Source of the DNA: an uncultured Ruminococcus sp.
Lineage (GTDB): Bacteria > Bacillota > Clostridia > Oscillospirales > Acutalibacteraceae
Direction: 5' to 3'
DNA length: 11,872 nucleotides
Assembly (NCBI GenBank): GCA_902797525.1
Contig: CADBSZ010000122.1
Coordinates: 1 to 11,872, forward strand
Below, one piece after another: positions 1 through 7,668 of this stretch. A model generated the notes under the pieces. The model was not told the origin of the DNA. It saw nothing but the letters and a program-made list of their open reading frames with translations, and did not search any database. Position 1 is the first letter of the stretch. Every line of letters starts with the position of its first letter. The position numbers and the translations under genes are program-made.

Positions 1-1431
1 AAAACCATTATGCGCAACCAGAGCATCAACGATATTTTTGATGTGTTCGCGGTACGCGTGATCGTGGACAATGTGTCCGACTGCTATAACGTGCTGGGCG
101 TGGTGCACGATATCTTCAAGCCCATTCCGAACCGCTTTAAGGATTACATTTCCATGCCCAAGCAGAACATGTACCAGAGCCTGCACACCACCGTTCTCGA
201 CAAAAAGGCGATCCCCTTTGAGGTGCAAATCCGCACCTGGGAGATGCACTACACCGCCGAATACGGAATCGCGGCGCACTGGAAATACAAGCTCGGCATG
301 GGCGCCGACAAGGGCGGCGACCGTCTGAGCCAAAACATCGAAAAGGTCAAGAGCATGATTCTCGACCAGCTCGAGGCGGAGGACGCCACCGACATCGCGC
401 GCAATATCCGCAACGACTTCGGCGAAAACGACGTTTATGTGTTCACCCCCAAGGGCGATGTCATCGGCCTGCCGCGCGGCTCCACGCCGATTGACATGGC
501 ATATCTGATTCACACGCAGGTCGGCCACCGCATGGTCGGCGCCAAGGTCAACGGCAAAATCGTTCCCATCGATCACGTGCTCAAAACCGGTGAAATCTGC
601 GAAATTCTCACCCAAAAGGAAGAGCGCCCCAACCGCGCGTGGATTGACATCTGCAAAACCGCCTCGGCAAAATCCAAAATCCGTCAGTGGTTCAAGCACG
701 AAAAACGCGACGAAAACATCATTGAAGGCAAGCAGATGGTCGAGCGCGAGTTCAAGCGCCAGGGCATGAACCTCAGCGAGGAAGAAACCGCCGAGTTCTT
801 CAAAAACGTCAGCATCAAAAAGCAATACAACACCCTCGATGACTTCTATGCGGCAGTCGGTTACGGCGGCATTCAGCTTTGGAAAATCATGCCGCGCCTC
901 AAAGAGGAATACCAAAAAACCTACGAAAAAGACATCGAAACCATCACCGTGCCGCAGGCGCCCGTCAAGCGCAAAAAGGCGTCCTCGGGCGTCGTGATTG
1001 AGGGCAACGACGACGTGCTTGTCAAGTTCTCCAACTGCTGCAATCCGCTGCCGGGCGACGACATCATCGGCTATATTACGCGCGGCTACGGCGTTTCCAT
1101 TCACAAGCGCAGCTGCACCAACGTGCCCAAGGACCTCAGCGAATGCGAGGAGCCCCAGCGCTGGGTGTCGGCGTACTGGGAAAAATCAGCGGGCGAAGCC
1201 TTCCGCAGCACCCTGCAAATTATCGCTTCCGACCGCACGGGTCTGCTCGCCGACGTCACGATTCAGCTCTCCAATATGCACATCTTCATCCACACGCTCA
1301 ATTCCCGCGAACTCAAGGACGGCAAGGCGGTTGTCACCGTCACCATCGACGTAGCCGGCAGAGACCATTTGCGCGGTGTGATTTCGCGCCTGTCTGCCAT
1401 CAACGGAATCGACGAAATTAAACGACTGTAA
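1..1431 (+). CDS. rel: Bifunctional (p)ppGpp synthetase/hydrolase (Rel), 5' truncated by window edge
   Basis: This is the C-terminal 476 residues of a RelA/SpoT-homologue, the stringent-response enzyme that makes and breaks (p)ppGpp from GTP/GDP and ATP. The frame is open from base 1, so the HD hydrolase domain and the start of the synthetase domain lie upstream. Visible in order: the end of the synthetase domain with RFKDYI about 45 residues in and EVQIRT about 30 residues later; a TGS domain from DVYVFTPKGD; a helical stretch; a conserved Cys-Cys zinc-finger/RIS-type segment (FSNCCNPLPGDD); and a C-terminal ACT domain (IIASDRTGLLADVT). The RxKD form of the synthetase motif is the one found in bifunctional Rel/SpoT enzymes, whereas monofunctional RelA has ExDD, so hydrolase activity is expected although that domain is not visible. 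It is followed 13 bases later by dtd, its usual neighbour in Firmicutes. Family assignment is firm; naming of the gene is by convention. Confidence 0.97.
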   Translation, partial: KTIMRNQSINDIFDVFAVRVIVDNVSDCYNVLGVVHDIFKPIPNRFKDYISMPKQNMYQSLHTTVLDKKAIPFEVQIRTWEMHYTAEYGIAAHWKYKLGMGADKGGDRLSQNIEKVKSMILDQLEAEDATDIARNIRNDFGENDVYVFTPKGDVIGLPRGSTPIDMAYLIHTQVGHRMVGAKVNGKIVPIDHVLKTGEICEILTQKEERPNRAWIDICKTASAKSKIRQWFKHEKRDENIIEGKQMVEREFKRQGMNLSEEETAEFFKNVSIKKQYNTLDDFYAAVGYGGIQLWKIMPRLKEEYQKTYEKDIETITVPQAPVKRKKASSGVVIEGNDDVLVKFSNCCNPLPGDDIIGYITRGYGVSIHKRSCTNVPKDLSECEEPQRWVSAYWEKSAGEAFRSTLQIIASDRTGLLADVTIQLSNMHIFIHTLNSRELKDGKAVVTVTIDVAGRDHLRGVISRLSAINGIDEIKRL

Positions 1432-1444
1432 TGGTGAGGTACCA

Positions 1445-1900
1445 ATGAAAGCAATTCTCCAGCGCGTGTCGCGCGCCTCGGTGTCTGTGGAAGGCGCCGT
1501 TGTCGGCGCGATTGACCAAGGCTTTTTAATTTTGCTCGGCGTTGAGCAGGGCGACGACGAAACCGAAGCAAGGGTTCTCGCCGACAAAATCGCCGGCCTG
1601 CGCATTTTTACCGACGAAAACGACAAAATGAACCTGTCGCTCGCTGATATTAACGGCGCAGTGCTTGTCATCTCCAATTTTACGCTTTGCGCCGACTGTT
1701 CGCACGGCAGGCGACCCAGCTTTATCGCCGCCGCACGTCCCGAAACCGCCGAGCCGCTCTATGAGTTTTTCTGTGAGCGCATGCGCGCAAACGGCGTGCA
1801 AAAGGTGGAAAAGGGCGTTTTCGGCGCGGACATGCAGGTCAGCCTGATTAACGACGGCCCTGTAACCATAGACATTCATTCAAAGGATTTGAAACGATGA
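1445..1900 (+). CDS. dtd: D-aminoacyl-tRNA deacylase
   Basis: The 151-residue product matches the full usual length of bacterial DTD, a cytosolic dimer that hydrolyses D-amino acids (and mischarged glycine) from tRNA, keeping them out of proteins. It starts MKAILQRVSRASV, typical of the family. The two signature motifs are present: ISNFTLCAD near residue 75 (the canonical motif is SQFTL, so the Gln is replaced by Asn here) and NDGPVT near residue 137, with GRRPSF between them. The ATG is preceded by GGTGAGGT at 1433-1440, a usable ribosome site. It sits 13 bases after rel and its stop overlaps the next ATG (ATGA), so it is co-transcribed and probably translationally coupled to the metallo-hydrolase. 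Confidence 0.96.
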   Translation: MKAILQRVSRASVSVEGAVVGAIDQGFLILLGVEQGDDETEARVLADKIAGLRIFTDENDKMNLSLADINGAVLVISNFTLCADCSHGRRPSFIAAARPETAEPLYEFFCERMRANGVQKVEKGVFGADMQVSLINDGPVTIDIHSKDLKR

Positions 1901-2523
1901 TTCACATACAAATCTATCCCGTCACCATGCTCGGAACCAACTGCTGTTATCTTGTTGACGAAGCCACCGGCAAGTCCGCTGTTTCCGACCCCGGCGCATA
2001 TTCCAAGCCGCTCGAGGCGCAGATTGACAAGGACGGCGGCGCCCTCGAGTATGTGCTGCTCACGCACGGTCATTACGACCACATTTGCTATGCCCGGCAG
2101 CTCGCCGAAAAATACGGCGCGAAAATCGTCACGGGCAGGCACAATAACGCCTTTCTCAGCGATACCGCCATCAACGGCACCGCCGTGCACGGCATTCCGT
2201 TCACGCCCTTTTCGGCGGATATTCTGCTCGGCGACGGCGACGTTTTCCGTTTGGGCGACACCGAAATCAAATACTGCTATACCCCCGGCCACACCTCCGG
2301 CTGCGGCATCTTTTTGTTCGACGACATCATGATTGCCGGCGACTTGATTTTCCGCGAATCCTACGGCAGAACCGACCTGCCCACCGGCGACGACTTCAAT
2401 ATGATTCAGTCGCTCAAAAGGGTAAAGGAGCTTGAGGGCGATTATCAAATTATCCCCGGTCACGGACCGCTCACCACGCTCTCACACGAGCGGAAATTTA
2501 ACCCTCTGATGAGGCGGCTGTAA
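1897..2523 (+). CDS. Metallo-beta-lactamase-fold hydrolase (glyoxalase II-like, YqgX type)
   Basis: This 208-residue cytosolic protein has no signal peptide. It carries the metal-binding signature of the MBL superfamily: THGHYDH (His57, His59, Asp61, His62), His132 in PGHTSG, Asp149 in IAGDL and His189 in IPGHGP. This is the compact arrangement of hydroxyacylglutathione-hydrolase-like proteins found beside rel-dtd in Firmicutes. All ligands for a two-metal site are there, so it should be active, but it lacks the C-terminal substrate (glutathione) domain of true GloB; the substrate is therefore unknown. The ATG overlaps the dtd stop by four bases, and hemZ begins one base after its stop, so it lies in the middle of one operon. 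Confidence 0.93.
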   Translation: MIHIQIYPVTMLGTNCCYLVDEATGKSAVSDPGAYSKPLEAQIDKDGGALEYVLLTHGHYDHICYARQLAEKYGAKIVTGRHNNAFLSDTAINGTAVHGIPFTPFSADILLGDGDVFRLGDTEIKYCYTPGHTSGCGIFLFDDIMIAGDLIFRESYGRTDLPTGDDFNMIQSLKRVKELEGDYQIIPGHGPLTTLSHERKFNPLMRRL

Positions 2524-2524
2524 T

Positions 2525-3973
2525 ATGAATTTATACGTTAAAAACAACAAATTTTGGTTTGAGCTTGAAAACCTGACGCGCCTGTTCTTTCCTAACGAAA
2601 AAATCACGGTATACAAGGATTTTTCCGAAATTGAAGCGCCGTATATCTGTGCCGAGCTCGGAGACAATATCACTGTATCCGTGCGCGTCGGGAGCTTTTT
2701 CGACGAATCAAGCGCCGCCGTCACCTGTGATGACGCGCAAAACGAGCTTGCCACCGTGCAGCTGCTCTATCAGTCGCTCGTGAAATTCAGCGGCATTCAG
2801 CAGGCGTGGGGACTGCTCACGGGTGTGCGCCCCATCAAGCTGTTCCGCAAGCTGTGCGCGCAGGGGGGAGAGGTGCTCGCCGAACAAAAATTTCTGCACG
2901 AATATTTTGTCAGCCGCGACAAGTTCGAGCTGGCAAAGCTCACCGAGGCCAACGAGCAAAAAATCCTTGATCTGTCGCGCCCCGATTCCTTCAGCCTGTA
3001 TGTCGGCATTCCGTTTTGCCCCTCGCGCTGCAGCTATTGCTCCTTTGTGATGTCCTCGGTGGAGCGCGCCAAAAAGCTGATGGAGCCGTATGTCAATTTA
3101 CTCTGCGAGGAGCTCAAAGTCACTGCGAAAATTGCGCAGGATTTGGGGCTGAGGCTCGAAAGCGTATATTTCGGCGGCGGCACGCCCACCACGCTCAGCG
3201 CCGAACAGCTCGGCAAAGTTCTCGGCACGGTCAATCGGTATTTTGACCTAAGCACCTGCCGCGAATTCACCGTGGAAGCAGGCAGACCGGACACCATTAA
3301 TTCCGAAAAACTTAATGCTTTAAAAGAAAATAAGGTTGACCGCATCAGCATCAATCCGCAAACGCTCAGCGATTCCGTTTTGAAAAATATCGGCAGACGT
3401 CACACCGCTGCGCAGTTTCTTGACGCGTTTGCACTGGCGCGAAAATGCGGCTTTCATAATATCAACACCGACCTCATCGCCGGATTGCCGGGCGACACGG
3501 TCGAGAGCTTTTGTCATTCGCTCGACACGGTCGTGGATTTGGGCGCGGAATGCGTCACCGTGCACACCCTGTGCATGAAGCGCGCCGCAAACCTCACCAC
3601 CGAGGGCAAAACCCTCAACCGCGACGAAGCCCTTGCCGCGCGTCAAATGCTGGACTACACCAAGAGCCTGCTGACCGCGCGCGACTACATTCCTTACTAT
3701 CTCTACCGCCAAACGCGCATGGTCGGCAACCTCGAAAACGTCGGCTGGTCAAAGCGCGGCTTTGAAAGTCTGTACAACGTTTATGTCATGGACGAAACCC
3801 ACACCATACTCGCCTGCGGCTCAGGCGGTGTTACAAAGCTCAAAAAACCGCATTCCGATTATCTGGAACGGATATTTAATTACAAATATCCATATGAATA
3901 TATAGACAGATTTGATGAAATGCTCAACAGAAAAACTGCAATAAAAGCGTTTTACAGCACATTTTGCGGTTGA
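2525..3973 (+). CDS. hemZ: HemZ-type radical SAM coproporphyrinogen dehydrogenase-like protein
   Basis: The 482-residue protein has an N-terminal region of about 155 residues specific to HemZ, then a radical SAM barrel. The cluster motif is CPSRCSYC (Cys165, Cys169, Cys172; CX3CX2C), preceded by YVGIPF as in HemN/HemZ. The SAM-binding glycine motif FGGGTPTTL is at about 216-224. It contains EFTVEAGRPDT and INTDLIAGLPGD, also typical. By family it would be an oxygen-independent coproporphyrinogen III oxidase-like enzyme. No other haem gene is in the window, and HemZ is common in Clostridia that lack a full haem pathway, so the real substrate is uncertain. The start follows the MBL stop by one base, with GAGG at 2511-2514 as a rather distant ribosome site, implying coupling. 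The last 45 codons are noticeably richer in A/T than the rest. Confidence 0.9.
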   Translation: MNLYVKNNKFWFELENLTRLFFPNEKITVYKDFSEIEAPYICAELGDNITVSVRVGSFFDESSAAVTCDDAQNELATVQLLYQSLVKFSGIQQAWGLLTGVRPIKLFRKLCAQGGEVLAEQKFLHEYFVSRDKFELAKLTEANEQKILDLSRPDSFSLYVGIPFCPSRCSYCSFVMSSVERAKKLMEPYVNLLCEELKVTAKIAQDLGLRLESVYFGGGTPTTLSAEQLGKVLGTVNRYFDLSTCREFTVEAGRPDTINSEKLNALKENKVDRISINPQTLSDSVLKNIGRRHTAAQFLDAFALARKCGFHNINTDLIAGLPGDTVESFCHSLDTVVDLGAECVTVHTLCMKRAANLTTEGKTLNRDEALAARQMLDYTKSLLTARDYIPYYLYRQTRMVGNLENVGWSKRGFESLYNVYVMDETHTILACGSGGVTKLKKPHSDYLERIFNYKYPYEYIDRFDEMLNRKTAIKAFYSTFCG

Positions 3974-3998
3974 TTATTTGCGTAAACAGTGGTATAAT
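3970..3998 (+). promoter_or_regulatory. Sigma-A promoter for the zinc-ribbon gene
   Basis: TTGATT (3970-3975), a 17-base spacer, then TATAAT (3993-3998) with an extended -10 TGG just before it. The -35 box overlaps the hemZ stop codon. The start point would be near 4005, giving a leader of about 45 bases before the ATG at 4051. By consensus this is one of the strongest promoters in the window. Confidence 0.85.
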
Positions 3999-4006
3999 AC
4001 ATACCA
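3990..4006 (+). promoter_or_regulatory. Inverted repeat enclosing the -10 box (possible operator)
   Basis: TGGTAT (3990-3995) and ATACCA (4001-4006) are perfect inverted repeats separated by five bases, and the -10 hexamer lies inside them, with the start point close to the right arm. A dyad in this place is where a repressor would sit. The sequence alone does not identify a regulator, and short dyads occur by chance in A/T-rich promoters. Confidence 0.4.
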
Positions 4007-4013
4007 TCAAATA

Positions 4014-4027
4014 GGAGCAAGAGCTCC
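4014..4027 (+). other. Small hairpin in the 5' leader of the zinc-ribbon gene
   Basis: GGAGC and GCTCC form a 5-bp stem with loop AAGA in the untranslated leader between the promoter and the ribosome site. The left arm contains GGAG but is far from the start codon, so it is not the ribosome site. It may only stabilise the 5' end of the mRNA. Confidence 0.4.
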
Positions 4028-4050
4028 GCAGACAAGGAAAGGTGAATCAC

Positions 4051-4593
4051 ATGAAAAACTTTTTTGACGACGTAGTCGGTAATGCAAAAACAGCGGCATC
4101 TGCCGTATCCAAGCAGGCGGCAAAAATTTATGACGCTTCCAAGCACAAATTTTCCGCTGAAACCATAAAGCGCGCCATCGGCAAAAAGCTCATCGAGCTC
4201 GGCAAGCTGACCTACAAGGCAACCACCCAAAACGAGGATTTGGCAGAGGAAATCGCCAAGGTTGTTGAGGAAATCACCGAACTCAAGCAGAATCTCGCAA
4301 TCATTGAAAAGCATATCGCCTCCATCATGAACCAGAAAATCTGCCCCGAGTGCGATAATAAGGTGACAAAAGAGAGCGCGTTCTGCAACGTTTGCGGCCA
4401 CAAGTTCGAGGACGAGCCGGAGGAAGAGGCTCCCGTTGAAGCGGCTGAAGAAACCGCCGAAGCAGCAGAAGAAGCGGTTGAGGCAAAGGCTGACGACATC
4501 GTGGTTGCGGCGCAGGAAGCGGTTGACGAAATTGCGCAGGACGCCGCCGATTCCTTTGACGAAATCGCTCAGGACGCGGAAGACGCAGAATAA
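4051..4593 (+). CDS. Zinc-ribbon protein with helical N-terminus and acidic tail
   Basis: This 180-residue protein belongs to no family I can name. Residues 1-95 are predicted helical and Lys/Glu-rich with coiled-coil character (EDLAEEIAKVVEEITELKQ). A four-cysteine zinc ribbon follows: CPEC (Cys98, Cys101) and CNVC (Cys112, Cys115), ending GHKF, the DUF/'zinc-ribbon domain' type. Residues 120-180 are almost wholly Ala/Glu/Asp, with DEIAQDA appearing twice (about 159-165 and 170-176). There is no signal peptide or membrane helix, so it is cytosolic. I chose ATG 4051 over an in-frame GTG at 4042 because AAAGGTGA just upstream fits as its ribosome site. It has its own strong promoter and a hairpin after the stop, so it is a single-gene unit. 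Similar helical plus ribbon proteins are common in Clostridia with unknown role. Confidence 0.85.
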   Translation: MKNFFDDVVGNAKTAASAVSKQAAKIYDASKHKFSAETIKRAIGKKLIELGKLTYKATTQNEDLAEEIAKVVEEITELKQNLAIIEKHIASIMNQKICPECDNKVTKESAFCNVCGHKFEDEPEEEAPVEAAEETAEAAEEAVEAKADDIVVAAQEAVDEIAQDAADSFDEIAQDAEDAE

Positions 4594-4607
4594 TTTGTTT
4601 TTCAATC

Positions 4608-4639
4608 GGCATGGGAGTCCGTTTTTCGGGCTCCCTGCC
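4608..4639 (+). terminator. Hairpin after the zinc-ribbon gene, probable terminator lacking a U-tract
   Basis: Arms GGCA+GGGAG+TCCG (4608-4621, one bulged T at 4612) and CGGG+CTCCC+TGCC (4627-4639) pair over 13 base pairs with one G-U and a TTTTT loop. It begins 14 bases after the stop. No T-run follows directly, so it is not a standard intrinsic terminator; it may be a weak terminator or an mRNA 3' end stabiliser. Confidence 0.55.
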
Positions 4640-4694
4640 ACTGTGTTATGTCACGAAACTGTTTTCACTATTTTTTGTACATAGGTGATTTGAT

Positions 4695-6458
4695 TTGATA
4701 AAAAAATACAACGCGGTTAAAAATTTTGACGCCAACGTTTCCCAGTCCTTCGTCAAAGGCGCCGCCATTTTGACAATCAGCATGATTATCGTCAAGGTGT
4801 TCGGTCTTCTCAACAAAATCGTGCTCACCGGCATTTTCACCGGCAGCGGCGTTGAGGAGGACATGGCGGCATTCGGCATGGGACTCTATGCCAATGCGTA
4901 CGAGCTGTTCGTCGTTATTTTTACCGTAGCCACCGGCGGCCTGCCCATCGCGATTTCGCGCTTGGTATCGCAGAATATGACGCAAAGGCGCTACAAGGAC
5001 GTGCGCCTGATTCACAAAATCTCCGTGCCGTTTTTCACGGTCATGGGCTTGGTCTGCTTTGCCGTTGTGTTCGGCGCCGCCATTCCGTATACGCACTATG
5101 TCATTCATTCGCCCTACACCGCCTACGGCATGATGTGCTTGGCGCCCACGGTCTTTTTCGGCTGTCTGGCGTCCGCCTACCGCGGCTACTATGAGGGCCA
5201 GCGCAACATGTTTCCGACAGCGGTTTCCGAGATTATCGAAGCGGTTGTCAAGCTGGTTGTCGGCTCCGCGCTCGCGTATCTCATCCTTTGGTGGGGACTC
5301 AACGCGCACTGGGATCCGCACTATGCCCTGGCGTGGTCTGTTTCCGGCGCAATTATCGGCATTTCGCTGAGCAGCATGCTTTCGTGGCTCTATTATTTTC
5401 TGAAATTCAGGATTCAGGGCGACGGCATTCCCAAGGAATACTACGAAAGCTCCATTGACGCGCGCGAAAAACGCGAAACCTTTATGACCATCATCAAAAC
5501 CGCCCTGCCGATTGCCGGCGGCGCGCTGGTGATGAGCCTCGGTTCGTGGATAGACTCCATCATCATCCAAAACGTGCTGATAAACCTCGCGCATCATCAC
5601 GAGTACGAGCTGATGGCGCAGTACCACCGTTTCTTCTCGCCCGACGCCTTCCACGGCGACGTCATCACCATACACACCAATTTGTGGGGATGCTATTCCA
5701 ACGCCCTCACGCTCATGCAGCTTGTCACGGCGGTTACGCAGGTGTTCGGTTCCTCCGCAATGCCCAACGTCACCAGCGCGTGGACAAAGGGAGACAAGGG
5801 CGAGCTGCGCCAGTCCATTAACACGGTGCTCAAGCTGACAATGATGTTCACGCTTCCCATGGCGTTCGGACTTTGCGTTTTGGCGCACCCGATTATGGCG
5901 CTCGTTTACGGCAGAAGCCCGGCAATCGTCGAAATCGGCGGCAACGTGCTCACCGTCATGGGCGTCACCACCATCTTCACCGCCATCATCACCCCGATTT
6001 GCTCAATGATTAACGGCATCGGCAAGGTGAAAACGCCGATGGTTCTTTACATCATCTGCATGGTTGTCAAAATCGGCACCTCTTGGATTTTTGTCAGCAT
6101 TCCGAGTATCAACATTCAGGGCGCCACCGCAGGCTCTATGGTGTCATACGCCCTCATTTGCGTCATCGGTATGTTCCTGCTGGTGAAGTACAGCGGCATC
6201 GTTCCCGACTTTTTCAGCACCACCATCAAGCCCCTCATCGGCGCGGTTTGCAGCTCGGCGGCAGCGTTTTTCTCCTACCGTCTTTTCGAGCCTTTCCTGC
6301 CCGGAAGGCTTGCAACCATCGCCGCGGTGCTCGTTGCAGTGGTTGTTTATATGGCAGTTTTACTAATAATTCGCACGTTTAGTACAGAAGAAATCAAATT
6401 TCTGCCAAAAGGTGAAAAAATCGCAAAAACACTTGAAAAATTCCATTTAATTGGTTAA
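4695..6458 (+). CDS. spoVB: SpoVB/MurJ-type polysaccharide (lipid II-like) flippase
   Basis: This 587-residue polytopic membrane protein of the MVF/MATE-like flippase superfamily has about 14 hydrophobic segments. It has the N-terminal SFVKGAAILTISMIIVKVFGLLNKI segment typical of SpoVB, and a conserved AYRGYYEGQRNM (about 161-172) like the family's YRGYFQG motif. Such proteins flip lipid-linked cell-wall precursors across the membrane; SpoVB acts in spore cortex formation. The start is a TTG: AGGTGA at 4683-4688 sits six bases upstream and no nearby ATG fits. In B. subtilis the homologue YabM stands directly before yabN, and here too it precedes mazG. The loop at about 297-330 (His-rich, HHHEYELMAQYHRFF) is polar and outside the membrane helices. 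Whether it serves cortex or vegetative wall synthesis cannot be told from sequence. Confidence 0.9.
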   Translation: MIKKYNAVKNFDANVSQSFVKGAAILTISMIIVKVFGLLNKIVLTGIFTGSGVEEDMAAFGMGLYANAYELFVVIFTVATGGLPIAISRLVSQNMTQRRYKDVRLIHKISVPFFTVMGLVCFAVVFGAAIPYTHYVIHSPYTAYGMMCLAPTVFFGCLASAYRGYYEGQRNMFPTAVSEIIEAVVKLVVGSALAYLILWWGLNAHWDPHYALAWSVSGAIIGISLSSMLSWLYYFLKFRIQGDGIPKEYYESSIDAREKRETFMTIIKTALPIAGGALVMSLGSWIDSIIIQNVLINLAHHHEYELMAQYHRFFSPDAFHGDVITIHTNLWGCYSNALTLMQLVTAVTQVFGSSAMPNVTSAWTKGDKGELRQSINTVLKLTMMFTLPMAFGLCVLAHPIMALVYGRSPAIVEIGGNVLTVMGVTTIFTAIITPICSMINGIGKVKTPMVLYIICMVVKIGTSWIFVSIPSINIQGATAGSMVSYALICVIGMFLLVKYSGIVPDFFSTTIKPLIGAVCSSAAAFFSYRLFEPFLPGRLATIAAVLVAVVVYMAVLLIIRTFSTEEIKFLPKGEKIAKTLEKFHLIG

Positions 6459-6461
6459 AAT
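6433..6461 (+). promoter_or_regulatory. Sigma-A promoter for mazG-hup
   Basis: TTGAAA (6433-6438), exactly 17 bases, then TAAAAT (6456-6461). The -10 box overlaps the spoVB stop codon. Transcription would start near 6468, some 48 bases before the mazG ATG. This gives mazG and hup vegetative expression separate from the upstream flippase. Confidence 0.75.
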
Positions 6462-6515
6462 AGAGTACTGTAGGCAACAGACAAAACAGTTTCTAAAGGA
6501 AATCGGGAGAGAATA

Positions 6516-7319
6516 ATGGAATATCCTCAGAAGTCGAAATACGATTTTAACGATTTGGTTGAAATAGTAAAAATACTTCGCGCGCCCGGCGGCTGTCCGT
6601 GGGACATGGCGCAGACGCACAAAACCATTCGCTCCAATTTCATCGAGGAAACCTATGAGGTCATCGAGGCAATCGACAACGACGACAAGGATTTGCTGAA
6701 GGAAGAGCTTGGCGACGTGCTTTTGCAGGTGGCGCTTCATTCCGAAATGGAACGCGAAAGCGGCTCCTTTGACATGAACGACGTCTGCGACGGCATTTGC
6801 AAAAAGCTGATTATCCGCCATCCGCATGTTTTCGGCGACAAAAGCGCCGGTAACGAGCAGGAGGCGCTGCAAAACTGGGACGCGGTTAAAATGCAGACCA
6901 AGCAGCAAAAAACGCAGACCGAAGCCATGCGCAGCGTATCGCGCGCCCTTCCGGCACTCATGCGCAGCGAGAAGATTCAGCGCAAGTCCGCCAAGGTCGG
7001 CTTTGACTGGGACTCCGTTGACGGCGCGCTCGACAAGCTGTATGAGGAATACAACGAGCTGAAGGTCGCCATCGGTCACGGCAGCGCCGAGCTCCAAAGC
7101 GAGGAGCTGGGCGATTTGCTGTTCTCTGCGGTCAACGTTTCGCGCTTCCTCGGACTTGACAGTGAGCAAGCCCTCTACAATGCCTGCGACAAATACACTG
7201 ACCGTTTTTCCATGGTCGAACAGCTCGCAACCGAGCGCGGTATCGACCTGAAATCGGCAGAGCTATCCCAACTGAATTCCCTGTGGGATGAAGTTAAGAT
7301 AAAACAAAAGGAAAAATAA
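6516..7319 (+). CDS. mazG: Nucleoside triphosphate pyrophosphohydrolase MazG
   Basis: The 267-residue protein has two tandem MazG folds. The first starts with [15 protein letters not shown] and carries EETYE and EELGD metal-binding motifs (about 45-75); the second has EEYNE and EELGD (about 177-205). Together they match the all-helical NTP pyrophosphatase family that converts NTPs to NMP and PPi, clearing non-canonical nucleotides and, in some species, lowering (p)ppGpp precursors. Length matches E. coli MazG (about 263). The B. subtilis counterpart at this locus, YabN, also has an N-terminal tetrapyrrole-methylase-like domain that is absent here. GGGAGA at 6505-6510 is the ribosome site. hup follows 16 bases after the stop. 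Confidence 0.95.
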   Translation: MEYPQKSKYDFNDLVEIVKILRAPGGCPWDMAQTHKTIRSNFIEETYEVIEAIDNDDKDLLKEELGDVLLQVALHSEMERESGSFDMNDVCDGICKKLIIRHPHVFGDKSAGNEQEALQNWDAVKMQTKQQKTQTEAMRSVSRALPALMRSEKIQRKSAKVGFDWDSVDGALDKLYEEYNELKVAIGHGSAELQSEELGDLLFSAVNVSRFLGLDSEQALYNACDKYTDRFSMVEQLATERGIDLKSAELSQLNSLWDEVKIKQKEK

Positions 7320-7335
7320 TGGAGGTTTTTTTACA

Positions 7336-7611
7336 ATGAAAAAGACAGATTTAATTGCAGCTATCGCAGAAAAAAGCGGCCTTTCCAAGAAGGACGCAGA
7401 AAAAGCTTTAACCGCTACACTCGACACCATCGTTGCTGCCGTTGCTGAGGGCGACAAGATTCAGCTCACCGGCTTCGGTACCTTTGAGCAGCGTCAGAGA
7501 AACGCAAGAACCGGCGTAGACCCCAGAACCGGCAACTCCATCGAGATTCCCGCTTCCAAGGTTCCCGCGTTCAAGGCCGGCAAGGCGTTCAAGGACGTTG
7601 TAAACAAGTAA
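7336..7611 (+). CDS. hup: HU-family DNA-binding protein
   Basis: This 91-residue histone-like nucleoid protein has the standard family length. It begins [25 protein letters not shown] (helical dimer body) and contains [10 protein letters not shown] and the DNA-contacting arm [17 protein letters not shown] with its conserved proline, ending [14 protein letters not shown]. It is a dimer that bends DNA without sequence preference. The ribosome site GGAGGT is at 7321-7326, and a strong terminator follows. It lies between mazG and rqcP, where B. subtilis has no such gene. A weak promoter (CTGAAT, 17 bases, TAAGAT at 7295-7300) within the end of mazG might give the extra expression HU usually has, but it is poor by consensus. 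Confidence 0.98.
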   Translation: MKKTDLIAAIAEKSGLSKKDAEKALTATLDTIVAAVAEGDKIQLTGFGTFEQRQRNARTGVDPRTGNSIEIPASKVPAFKAGKAFKDVVNK

Positions 7612-7622
7612 TTCAGCACACG

Positions 7623-7650
7623 AAAGGGCCGAGAATTCGGCTCTTTTTTC
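7623..7650 (+). terminator. Intrinsic terminator after hup
   Basis: AAAGGGCCGA pairs with TCGGCTCTTT (one G-U) around a GAAT loop, and the stem runs into a T-tract. It starts 12 bases after the hup stop. rqcP begins only 19 bases downstream with no obvious promoter of its own, so the downstream genes probably depend on read-through. Confidence 0.85.
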
Positions 7651-7668
7651 TTTGTGAGGAGAAATATT

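Noticed and set aside
3952..4641. A 229-codon minus-strand frame opposite the zinc-ribbon gene
   Set aside because: Its leucine/phenylalanine-rich sequence is the mirror of the Glu/Ala/Lys codons of the sense gene. The sense gene has promoter, ribosome site and a zinc ribbon.
4668..5888. A 406-codon open frame on the minus strand opposite spoVB
   Set aside because: The sense strand encodes a full membrane flippase with family motifs. The antisense translation is Arg/His/Asp-rich with no recognisable domain, as expected for a shadow frame in GC-biased codons.
7265..7289. Inverted repeat ATCCCA / TGGGAT at the end of mazG as an operator for hup
   Set aside because: It lies inside coding sequence, the loop is 13 bases, and the nearby promoter match is poor.
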